A stretch of DNA of 64,000 bases from Hylemonella sp. GTDB lineage: Bacteria; Pseudomonadota; Gammaproteobacteria; Burkholderiales; Burkholderiaceae_C. The notes below the pieces were generated by a model, which saw only the letters and a program-made list of their open reading frames with translations, did no database searches and had not been told where the DNA came from. Numbering within the stretch: position 1 is the first letter of the stretch; each line of letters begins with the position of its first letter. Positions 35,559 through 45,800 of this stretch are shown here, piece after piece. Both the position numbers and the translations under genes were made by a program. The DNA is taken from NCBI GenBank assembly GCA_030680575.1, contig JAUXVI010000002.1, positions 1 to 64,000 of the forward strand. The letters are read 5' to 3'.

Positions 35559-36244
35559 ACATCGTGCTGGTGGAGGACCACGACGTCCTTCGTCAGTTAC
35601 TCAAGCAGGCACTTGAAGAAGCCGGACACCAGGTGGTTGCGCTGTCATGTGCCGAAGAGCTTGAAGATGAAGCCTGTGGCCAGCCAGCCGACGTTTTCCT
35701 AATCGATCTGAACCTGCCCGGGGAAGACGGTATGAGCCTGACTGAGCGAGTGCGTGCTGCCTATCCATTGGTCGGGTTGATCATGGTTACAGCCCGAACC
35801 AACCTGAATGACAAGCTTGAAGGCTATGCCCGCGGTGCCGACTTGTACCTGACCAAACCTATAGAAGTTCAAGAACTGTGCGCCGCCGTAGCTTCAATTG
35901 GTCATCGCCGCCAGAGGGTGGACAATTTGCTGTCGCAGCAGCAATCGTTCATCCTTTCTCAGCAGCACATGACGCTGACCAAGTCCGGTCACGCCCCGGT
36001 GAGCTTGAGCGCTGGAGAAACCGCCATTCTGGCAACGTTTTCCCGAGCCCCCGGTCAGCGCGTCGCCTATTGGCAGATTGCCGAAACATTGGGTCTGGAC
36101 CTACAAAACTATGCCAAAGCCAGCTTGGAAGTGCGCATCGTGCGTTTGCGCAAAAAACTGGTTGAGGCTGGCGCGGAATCTGGCTGCATCGAAGCAGTGC
36201 GCGGCCACGGTTACCAACTATGCATTACGCTGCAGGTGGTCTGA
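35534..36244 (+). CDS. OmpR/PhoB-family response regulator
   Basis: A 236-residue regulator starting at a GTG inside the kinase gene. Receiver domain with acidic pair 'VLVEDHD', phospho-acceptor Asp58 in 'FLIDLNLPGEDG', Thr in 'MVTART' and Lys in 'YLTKPIE'. The C-terminal half is a winged-helix Trans_reg_C domain ending in 'LRKKLVEAGAESGCIEAVRGHGYQL'. As partner of the upstream kinase it most likely controls the two-partner secretion genes that follow 415 bp downstream; this is inferred from position only. Confidence 0.92.
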   Translation: MDTSVPRLNIVLVEDHDVLRQLLKQALEEAGHQVVALSCAEELEDEACGQPADVFLIDLNLPGEDGMSLTERVRAAYPLVGLIMVTARTNLNDKLEGYARGADLYLTKPIEVQELCAAVASIGHRRQRVDNLLSQQQSFILSQQHMTLTKSGHAPVSLSAGETAILATFSRAPGQRVAYWQIAETLGLDLQNYAKASLEVRIVRLRKKLVEAGAESGCIEAVRGHGYQLCITLQVV

Positions 36245-36659
36245 CAGCGCCACAGCACCGGGACCCAGATCGTCCACAAGTGTGGTCGCATAACCCCCAA
36301 ATCCTTGCTCATGGCAGGCATCTTGCCAGATGCTGAATCGCACTTGCCGGTCAGCCCAGACACATGTCCGGACTGTCAGTCTTCGGTTGCTTGCGCGAAC
36401 TTCGTAGTCCTTGATGAGGCCTCCGAAGCTATTGGCCAGCCACACGGCGCAATGATGTGCATTACCTTGGTCCCCCAGAGCGCCTTGCGATCCTGGCTGT
36501 GTAAGCCTGCGAGGTGAGCATCGAATGACCTTCGAAGCAGCCATCTGAGATGGCCCGGGCAAGTCTGGACCATCCTTGGTTGTAGGTTTTGGTAGGCATT
36601 CAAAGAGAGCGCGACCTACTCTTGGAATCTTCTGCTGATCAACCAAGAGCACTTCACGC
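36245..36659. other. Intergenic stretch upstream of tpsB
   Basis: 415 bp with no convincing gene. A 147-codon minus-strand open frame (36218-36661) lacks recognisable domains and is judged a chance frame. This gap is expected to hold the promoter of the tpsB operon and any binding site of the upstream regulator; I could not identify a direct-repeat box by eye. Confidence 0.5.
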
Positions 36660-38813
36660 ATGCGCGCCCGTTACACCCCTCCTCTTTGGCCTCTGTCTCT
36701 GGTGCTGGGACTGCATGCCACTGGCTGGACTCAAACCACGCAGACTGACGCCGGCAGCATCCGCCAGCAGATCGAACAACAACGCACCGTGCCTCTGCCA
36801 CGCGCGGTGCCGCAGCCGCGCATGACACCACCGCCCGAAATCCAGCCGCAGACCGGCATAACCGTGCGTATCCGGGAATTTCGCTTTGCAGGAAACACCT
36901 TGCTGAGTAGCGAACAATTGGCTGCGTCGGTGGTGGACTTCTTCGACCGCGAGCTTGATTTCTCAGGCTTGCAGCGCGTCGCCGACGCGATAGCCGCCGC
37001 CTACCGCGAAGCCGGCTGGATCGTGCGGGTGTACCTGCCCGAACAGGACATCAGTGCAGGCGTGGTGACCCTGCAGGTCATCGAAGCGAAATTCGCCGGC
37101 GTGCGCTTTGAGGGCGAACCGCCCAAGCTGGTCATGACATCCGAGATCGAGGCCTACTTCAACAACCGCCAAGCCACAGGACAACCGTTGAACGCGACCG
37201 AACTGGACCGCGCCTTGCTGCTGGCCGACGACCTGCCAGGTGTGAGCGTAGCTGGCACGCTAGTGCCGGGAAAAGCCGACGGGGAAACAGCGCTGGCGTT
37301 GCAGACGACGGGTGAGCCCCTCATCTATGGCGACGCCAGCCTGGACAATACGGGAGCCCGATCGACCGGCAGCGATCGCCTAGCTGTCAATATGGCCATC
37401 AACAGCCCTGGCGGCAGGGGCGAACTGGCGAACATGAATTTGCTGCAGTCCCAGGGCATGAATTACGGCCGTGTGGGCTTGACGGTGCCTGCTGGCCACA
37501 ACGGTCTGCGACTCGGAGTGAATGCGTCGGATTTGACGTACAAGGTGATTGATGGCCCCGGCTATAACAGCGCCGCACAGATCCAGGGCCGTTCGGGCAG
37601 CATGGGATTGGACTGGAGTTTCCCGCTGGTGCGTGGCCGACTGCAGAACTTGTACTTGTCGGGAGGATTGGAAAACAAAAATTTCTACACCAAGGACTCC
37701 CAGGTGCGCTCCGACTACGAGAGCAACAGTCTGCGCATGGGACTTTCAGGCAACCGCTTTGATGATCTGGGCGGCGGCGGCGCCAACAGCGCCTCAATGC
37801 AGATGGTCTGGGGCAGCTTGGGCAACATGCGGTCGCACGCACTCAAGGACACCATCGGGCGCGAGTACAGCAAGCTCAACTACAGCCTCACCCGTCAGCA
37901 AACCCTGACAACGGACCACTCGCTTTTCGTCAGCCTGCAAGGTCAGTTTGCTACCCATCTGCTCGATTCTTCCGAAAAGTTCTACATCGGTGGCGCGCAA
38001 AGCGTACGCGCTTATCCAGCCAGCGAACTCGGCGGGGAGCGTGGCCAGGTGTTTAGTGCTGAATGGCGCTGGCGTGCGAATCCGGTCTGGGTGCTCACCA
38101 CCTTTGTGGATCACGGCTGGGTCACCTCACTGCCTGCAACATCAAGCGACACGCAGACTACAAAAGCCCTTCAGGGCTACGGCCTGAGCGCAGCCTGGCA
38201 AGGACCCATGGGTATCAGCACCCGCTTGACCTGGTCACGGCGCGATGGCGTTAATCCCCAACCTATGTTAACTGGCGCCGACAGCGACGGCACTCGCAGG
38301 GAAGACCGTCTGTGGTTCAGTATCAGCATGCCTTTCAGCTACACGCCATCAGCAACAAGTCCGGCAGTTGGAGCCTTCTCGTCCGCACCCTTGCCTGCGT
38401 ATGCGCAGGCCACCGAGAAAGCGTCTATCCCATCGGAGGCGTCGTCAACCACGATCACAGAGCACAACCCGCACGACGTCCTCATGGCCACATTGGATGC
38501 TTGGCGTCACGATTGGGAAAGAGCTGACGTCAGCGCCTACCTTAATCACTACGCTGAGGAATTCAGGCCTGCCGATGACACAAGCCCAGCAAGCTGGGCC
38601 AAGCAGCGCAAACAACGTTTGCAAGCAGCCGGCCGAATCAATCTGAGTCTGAGCGACATCACTGTCAGCATCGAAGGTGGGCAAGCCACCATCCGCTTCG
38701 TGCAGGACTACAAAGCACGCCGATACAGCGACCGCGTACACAAAACACTGCAACTGCGCCTACACGACCAAGCTTGGCTCATTGCCAGCGAAAGCACGAC
38801 ACCAGTGCAATAA
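36660..38813 (+). CDS. TpsB/FhaC/ShlB-family two-partner secretion transporter with extra C-terminal NTF2-like domain
   Basis: A 717-residue outer-membrane Omp85-superfamily transporter that exports the TpsA adhesin. Layout: signal peptide (about 1-24), Pro-rich linker, POTRA 1 (about 62-140, 'VRIREFRFAGNTLLSSEQL'), POTRA 2 (about 141-215), then a 16-strand-type beta barrel to about residue 561 ('LWFSISMPF'). The loop motif is 'VRAYPASELGGERG', a variant of VRGY. Unusually, residues about 600-714 form an added domain resembling the Cds6/L,D-transpeptidase C-terminal NTF2-like fold ('DAWRHDWERADVSAYLNHYAEEFRP', 'SYSDRVHKTLQL'-type 'RRYSDRVHKTLQLRL'). Both barrel ends face the periplasm, so this domain is probably periplasmic. 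Confidence 0.9.
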   Translation: MRARYTPPLWPLSLVLGLHATGWTQTTQTDAGSIRQQIEQQRTVPLPRAVPQPRMTPPPEIQPQTGITVRIREFRFAGNTLLSSEQLAASVVDFFDRELDFSGLQRVADAIAAAYREAGWIVRVYLPEQDISAGVVTLQVIEAKFAGVRFEGEPPKLVMTSEIEAYFNNRQATGQPLNATELDRALLLADDLPGVSVAGTLVPGKADGETALALQTTGEPLIYGDASLDNTGARSTGSDRLAVNMAINSPGGRGELANMNLLQSQGMNYGRVGLTVPAGHNGLRLGVNASDLTYKVIDGPGYNSAAQIQGRSGSMGLDWSFPLVRGRLQNLYLSGGLENKNFYTKDSQVRSDYESNSLRMGLSGNRFDDLGGGGANSASMQMVWGSLGNMRSHALKDTIGREYSKLNYSLTRQQTLTTDHSLFVSLQGQFATHLLDSSEKFYIGGAQSVRAYPASELGGERGQVFSAEWRWRANPVWVLTTFVDHGWVTSLPATSSDTQTTKALQGYGLSAAWQGPMGISTRLTWSRRDGVNPQPMLTGADSDGTRREDRLWFSISMPFSYTPSATSPAVGAFSSAPLPAYAQATEKASIPSEASSTTITEHNPHDVLMATLDAWRHDWERADVSAYLNHYAEEFRPADDTSPASWAKQRKQRLQAAGRINLSLSDITVSIEGGQATIRFVQDYKARRYSDRVHKTLQLRLHDQAWLIASESTTPVQ

Positions 38814-38827
38814 ATGGGACAACACGC

Positions 38828-39745
38828 ATGAAATTCAAAACTGTCTCCGCATCAAGGGTGCGCTCACTGTTATGGGCCTTGGTGGCCTATGCCGTCGCAG
38901 CCCAGGCGCAAAGCAGTCCACCGTCATCAACCGCCCATTGGATCAATCCCATGAACACTGAAGCCCAGACTACCGCCTTCTTCTACCAAAAGCCCATCGT
39001 GCTCGACCGCGTACTGCACAAGGAACTGCGTCTCAAACCCGCCGACGCGCGCTTTGCCAGCAAAAACCAGGCCGTGCCCCTGGTGGCAGCCGAGTTTCCC
39101 GAAGCCTGCCTTGAATACCCTATCGTCTTCGCCAAAGGTAACGACGGTCAGTGGCTTGCCCTGGCCCTGACCGGTTTGCAGGCTGGCGCCAACGCCTTTG
39201 TTGATGTCAAAGGACAGTGGAGCGCCCGTTACGTACCTGCCAGCGTGCGCCGCTACCCCTTCATTCTGGCTGAGGGCGCACCGGGACAGGGTGACCAGCT
39301 CAGCTTGGCCGCCGACTTGGCCGCCCCGCAGCTGGGCAGCGAGGGCGAGCCTCTTTTTGACGTCAAGGGTGAACCGACCGAACTGGTTCGCAACCTGATG
39401 GTCTTGCTGGCCGATTTCCAGAACCAGGCCAAACAGACCAACGCTCTGGCGCAGAAGCTCGATGAAGCCGGACTCTTGACGCAACAAAACCTGCAGGTGC
39501 GCCTGGGCGATGGCCGCAACGCCGTGGTCGACGGCGTGTGGATCATGGATGAAGTCAAGCTACGCGAACTGCCAGACGACAAGGTGCTCGCCTGGTTCAA
39601 GGGCGGTGAGCTAACCGCCATCCACGCCCACATGCTCTCGCTGCGTAACTTGGTGCCTCTTCTCGAACGCAGCCAGCCGGTAGTGACCGACAAGCCAGCC
39701 AATAGGACGATCCGCAAGTCCGCTGGCAAAACCAAGGCCGTCTGA
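38828..39745 (+). CDS. Exported SapC-family protein
   Basis: A 305-residue protein with a signal peptide (about 1-28, ending 'AVAAQAQSS') and a SapC domain (about 45-290). SapC signatures: 'HKELRLKP', 'VPLVAAEFPEACLEYPIVFA', 'LALTGLQAGANAFVDVKGQWSARYVPASVRRYPFIL', and C-terminal 'LFDVKGEPTELVR'. SapC was named from S-layer protein loci, but most members are cytosolic-looking and uncharacterised; a signal peptide on this one points to export. It lies 14 bp after tpsB and 75 bp before tpsA, strongly suggesting a role in secretion, folding or anchoring of the adhesin. The ATG at 38828 (MKFKTVS) is chosen because it starts the signal peptide. Confidence 0.85.
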   Translation: MKFKTVSASRVRSLLWALVAYAVAAQAQSSPPSSTAHWINPMNTEAQTTAFFYQKPIVLDRVLHKELRLKPADARFASKNQAVPLVAAEFPEACLEYPIVFAKGNDGQWLALALTGLQAGANAFVDVKGQWSARYVPASVRRYPFILAEGAPGQGDQLSLAADLAAPQLGSEGEPLFDVKGEPTELVRNLMVLLADFQNQAKQTNALAQKLDEAGLLTQQNLQVRLGDGRNAVVDGVWIMDEVKLRELPDDKVLAWFKGGELTAIHAHMLSLRNLVPLLERSQPVVTDKPANRTIRKSAGKTKAV

Positions 39746-39820
39746 CGCCCCAACAAGCCCAAACAAGAAGTTCTACGCCCCCCGGCGACCCCTAGCCTCA
39801 AGAGACCCCAGAGAGCAACC

Positions 39821-42800
39821 ATGAACAAGACTTTCCGTAGCGTCTGGAACGCCAGCAAGCAAGCCTACGTGGCGGCCGCCGAAACCGTGTCGGCCCGGGG
39901 TAAACCTTGCTCGAGCAGCAAGGTTGGGGCGGTGTTGGCCGGTTTGCTCGGGGGCTTGTTGACGCTGGGGGCATTCGCCCAGACGCCACCGCCACCCAAC
40001 GCCTTGCCTACGGGGGGAAAGGTCAGCGCCGGCCAGGCCAGCATCAGCCAGAGCGGCGCCAACATGGTCATCCAGCAAGGTAGTGACCGTGCGGCCATCA
40101 ACTGGCAGACCTTCAACGTGGGCAGCAACGCGCAAGTGCAGTTCCAGCAGCCCAGCGCCAGCAGCGTCACGCTCAACCGCGTGATGAGCGCAGACCCCAG
40201 CCAAATCTTTGGACGCATCTCGGCCAACGGTCAGGTGATTTTGACCAACCCCTCGGGCGTGTACTTCGGGGCCAGTGCGCGCGTAGACGTGGGTGGCATC
40301 ATCGCCACCACTCACGGCATCAGCGATGCCGACTTTATGGCCGGTAAGAATCGCTTCGAACGCAACGGCAGTACGGGTAGCGTGATCAACGAAGGCGAAC
40401 TCAAGGCCGCTCTGGGCGGCTACATCGCTCTGCTCGCGCCTGAGGTCCGCAACCAGGGTGCCATCATCGCCCAGATGGGCACCGTGGCGCTGGCCGCTGG
40501 CGAGGCCATTGACTTACACTTTGACAGCAACAATCGCCTGACCAGTATCCGCGTTGAGCCCAGCCAGATCCAGGCGCTGGTGGATAACCGCTATGCCGTG
40601 GAAGCTCCCGGTGGTCTCATCATCTTGAGCGCCCAGTCCATGGATCGGCTGGTCGGCGGCGTGGTCCGAAACAGTGGTCGCATTGAGGCCAATGGCCTGC
40701 AACAGCAAGGCGGGCGTATCATCCTTTCGGCCAGCAAGACCGTGGAGAATACCGGCAGCATCAGCGCCAACGCCACAGCAGGCGCCACAGCGGGTGAGAG
40801 CGGCCCGGCGGGCAAGATTGAGATCAGTGCAGCCGAGGTACTCAACAGTGGCGCGATTAACGCCATCGGCAATGCCCTGCAAAGCGCGGGTAATGCGTTC
40901 ATTCAAGCCACCAACTTTTCACAGACCGCCATTGGTCGCATCGACCTGAGCGCGCCGCAGCAAGGCGGCACGCTGGGCATCCAGACCACCGGTAAAGCGC
41001 AGTTGCAAGGCCAGGTGGACGTGTCCGCCACACAAGGCGCATCCAGCCGGGGTGGTCAGATCGAGATCCAGGCGCAAGGCGAAATCGAAGTCACCGATGT
41101 CACGCTGAATGCCAGCGGTGGCGAGGGGGGGCAAATCCGTCTGCGCGCTGCAGCAGACCAACAACCCGACAACCCCAACCCACTGCCCAGTTCACCCGAC
41201 GCACCGGGCCAGGGCCGTCTGGCCATCATGGGCAACAGCACCTTGAGCGTGCGTGGTCGACAAGGACGCGGCGGCAATGCAACCCTGCTGGGTGACCGCA
41301 TTGAGCTGCTGGACAACACAGCCATTGATGCGACCGGTGCCATCGGTGGTGGCAAGGTGTTGGTGGGTGGCGATTGGCAGGGGGGCAACGGCGTGTACCA
41401 GGCCACTACAGTCACCATGACCGAAGGCGTCAGCATTGACGCCAGCGCCACGCAGCAGGGCGACGGCGGCACTGTGGTGCTGTGGAGCGATGTCAACAAG
41501 ACCGACAGTGTGACCACAGCACAGGGACGCATATACGCCAAAGGCGGTGCCAACGGCGGCCAAGGCGGGCAGGTGGAAACGTCGGGCGGCACGCTGCTGT
41601 TCAAGGGCCTGTCGATCGAAACCCAAGCCGCCGATGGCGGCGCGGGCCAATGGCTGCTGGACCCGTACAACTTCTTCCTGGATTCGGGAGAGCTGGGCAC
41701 CATTGCGTCTAACCTGAACGGCAGCAATATCGCCATTTCAACAGCATCGTCCAATACTGGTGGCGCCAGTGCCGAATCGTTTGGCATGGGGCATCTGGTC
41801 TTTCAGAGCGACTTCAGTTATTCGGGCAGCAACAGCAGAACTTTGACGCTGACGGCCAACAAGGATATCTGGGTCAACGGCAATATCACCGCTACAGGTT
41901 CGGGTGCGCTGGGCCTCGAATTCAACGCCTCTGCTGGGCGCGTTCTTCTCGATGGTGACGTTTCGACCCGGGGCGGGGCGGTCTCGTTTAACACGACGGC
42001 AGTTCACTTTCAAAAGACCAGCGGAATCCAGTCAATCACGACGGCAGGCGGCAGCTTGAACTTCAATGCTGCGAATATCAACTTGCTCATGCAATCGGCT
42101 GGCGGATCAGTGGTGTTCGACACCGGGGCGGGTGCCTTGAACCTAGGCAGTGGAAGCGTCCAATACACGAACACCCAATATTCGATTTCCAGTCCTACGC
42201 TGATTCACAGCGGATGGGGAGGCGCCAAGACAGGTTCCGACGGGGTTCAATCGTACGGTATCAATATCGTTGCCGGCAAGGAATACACCACGCGTCTGTA
42301 TTTCTGGGACAGTTGGGACAATGAAGCTGGCGAACTGCATGTCAGACGCAGTAGTGACGGGGGTTATGACTATTATTTCCAAGCATATAGAACAGTCAAC
42401 GGCAGCTTTACCGTTACCAACTTATATGGCAACGGCGCTCAATATTCGTTGAGCGGCGCTTCGGCGATGGGTCGCAATAGCAGCTTTAACGACCAATATG
42501 CTGAGGTGACCTTTGTCGCCAAAAACTCTGGCACCTTGACCACCTGGACCAATCTGAACGAGGACATCAACACCGAAAGCTTCGAGTTGTACCAGGTACG
42601 TGAAACAGGCTTGGCGTCGAATTCGGGGTACAACGTTGGCGGGCGAGCGCTCTCGCTCGTTTCCACCACGGGACAAATTTCCGGCACCAAGAATATCTCC
42701 GGTCTATCTGCGCTCACGGTCAACACCAACAACTCCAGCAGTACTTTGAGTGGGGTGGTTTCAGGAGCTACCAGTCTGACCAAAACCGGAGCCGGCACTC

Positions 42801-45800
42801 TGACCCTGACGTCCAACCAAACCTACTCCGGTGCAACCACCATCAATGCCGGCACCTTGGTGCTGTCCAACGATGCCCCAACCAAAGGGACCAGCGGGTT
42901 CTCGGGTGCAGGGGAACTGCGCATTGAGTCTGCCAGCAGCAGTTTCACAAACGCCTTCTCCACGTCGGGGTGGGCTTTTGTTTCCACGCTCGGTAGCCTG
43001 ACGGTCGGCAAAAGCACCAACACCGCCGATGTCACCGTCGCCAGTGCCACCAGCATTGCCGGGCCGATCAGCATCTACGGCGGCCAGGTTCAAGTTCAGC
43101 AGGGTCTGACTTCTTCCGGCGCCATCACCCTCCAGGCGAACACCACCGATGTATTGATCGACGGCGCCATCACCAACGGGGCCAGCAGCCCCACATCGCT
43201 GAACATCCAAGCCGTTCGCCACATTCGCTTAGGCAGCAATGCCAGCATCACATCCAGCAACGCCGCTATGGCCACCCAGTTGTGGGCGGACACCAATAAA
43301 GATGGCGACGGCATTGTCTATATCACCAGTAGCGGCATCAACACCAATGGCGGCGACTTGACGTTCGGCAAGAGCGGACAAACGGCCACTATTGGCGTTC
43401 AATCCGTATTGGTCGGCGGCGATGTGTTCTTTCAGCGCTCGTCTGCGCAAACACTGAGCACAGGCGGTGGTGCGCTCAATGTCTATGGCGAGACCATCGT
43501 CGCCAACACAAATGGTCTGACGATCAATACGAACAATGGCAATGTGAACCTTTACGGTTTGCTGAACTCTGGTAACGCCTACGAGTTTGTGACCGTTACC
43601 TCAGGCGGCAGTTGGGACAATGCGCGGACCGCTGCGAAAAACAATACCTCAGGCGGAAGCGCTACTGGCGACAGCTATCTGGTGACCATCACTTCTCGTC
43701 TGGAAAATTCCATTGCTGGCTTGGCTGCCAACTACAAGGGTGCCTGGATTGGCGCCTATCGGCCCGATACCAATAGCTATGCATGGACCTGGGCCGATGG
43801 CCCGGAAGCGGGGAAAGTTTTCTTCACCGAAGCGAGCACTGGTGGAGGCACAACTACCGCCGGCTATTACTCGAACTTTGGGACCGGCGAGCCCAATGGT
43901 GCCTTGGGCAGTAGAACAAATGTCGAGTCTGTAGGCCAATTTTTTGGCTCTGCTGGCCAGTGGAACGACTTGAACGTCAACACCACCTTCAGTAGCACGC
44001 AGTCGAATCAGTACGCTGTGCTCGGTTACGTGCGCGAAACCAATCTCGCTGCATCGCCCGTCACCATCAACGCTGGAACTGGCGCGCTCGCCATTCAAGG
44101 CGGCGTAGGATCTTCCAAAGCGCTCGCATCGCTCAACGTCACCTCCAGCAGCACCACCGTCAACGGCAACGGCCTGGTCACCACGGGGACGCAAGCGTAC
44201 AGCAGTGCGTTGACAGTTAATGCGGGAAGCAACAACCTACTGTTGCAGGCCAGCACCATCACGGCTGGTGGCGCGCTGAGTGCCGCGGGCGCTAACATCA
44301 ACCTCAACGCCAACCTGAGCAGCACAGCCAGCGGCGCTGGCATATTGCTCAAGGGATCGGGCAGCATCACCCAAGCCGCGTCGAAATCTGTGAGCTCCAA
44401 AGGCGGTGCTATCACCTACTGGGCTGACAGCGATGGCGTCAACGGTGGTTATGTTTGGTTCAACGCAGGCAGCAGCGTGGACACCACCACGGCGGCCAAC
44501 ATCGTGGTTTCGGGCGGCAATGTGGCTGACATATCAGCCCTGAGCGCAACAGGCTTTGCTTCAGGCAGCACCAGCGTGATGGGCAACGGCGTGACGCTGG
44601 ATGCTGTGTCGATGAACTCCTACGGCGGCAACATCCTCATTCGGGGCAAGAGCGCCACGACCGTGACCAACTACATGTCGTCTGAGGGCTTCATGGGCAG
44701 CGTCGATGGCATTCGCGCCCATGGCAACGTGAGCATGGACAGCGGCACCGGTACCCTGAGCCTCTGGGGTTACGCGCAATCGACTACCGGGGCGAGCAAC
44801 GGCATCGAGTTGAGTGCAACAGGCACATCGACATACAAATCCTCCTCGACTGCGGCCAATGCCATCACGTTCGAGGGTACTGCCACCACCACGCCAGGCA
44901 ATGCCTGGGGTGTGTATCTTTCGGGTAACGCCACCCTGCTGGCTACCGGAACGGGCGGTGGCATCAGCATTACCGGCAAGGGCTCCCGGCAATCCGGGGT
45001 GGTCGTGACTTCCGGCAGCGCCGTACTGGCTTCCGACGGAACCATCGCCCTGACCGGATCGGGCTACGGCACTGGCTACAACGCGGTGGATATCGCCACC
45101 GGCGGCTATGTGGGACTGAAGACTGGCACCCTCAATAGCTCGGCAGCCAACATCGTCATCACGGGCGACAAACTGGCCAGCACGGGCAACCTGGCATCCT
45201 CCGGCCAGTTGACTCTGCAGCCTTACAACAACTCCTTCGCCTCGGCCTTCAGCACCAGCGGCTTGACCCTGAGCACCCCTTTCAGCAGTCTTACCATCGG
45301 CAAGAGCACCAACACCGCCGACATCACCATCGCCAGCGGCTACGGTGCTTCCATTGCCGGGCCGATCACGGTGTATGGTGGGGCCATTGCGATTGATGGC
45401 GCGCTGATTACCAGTGACAGCAATATCAACCTGCATGCCACAGGTGCAGTGATGCAAACCGCGGCCATCACTGCCAACGGCCTGGGCTTGCACGGAACCG
45501 GCAACTTCACGCTGACCAACAGCGGTAACAACATTGTGACCTTGGCTGCCGGCAGCAGCACAGCCCGCATCGGCAGCTTGTCGTTTGTGGATGCCAGCGA
45601 CGGTCTGACGATTGGCTCAGTCAACCCCACAGGCATCTGGGCTGTGAGTGATGTGAAAGTAGAAACCCTCAGCGGTGACCTGACGCTGAGCGAAAGCATC
45701 AACACCCTGAGCACCAGCGCCTCAGCAGTGGTGCTCAATGCGGGCAAGAACACGGCTGCGGGAACCATCACGGGCGGTGATGTGAAGGTGACAGGTTCAC

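Noticed and set aside
36218-36661. 147-codon minus-strand open frame upstream of tpsB
   Set aside because: No domain, signal or good ribosome-binding site; more likely intergenic DNA with a chance open frame.
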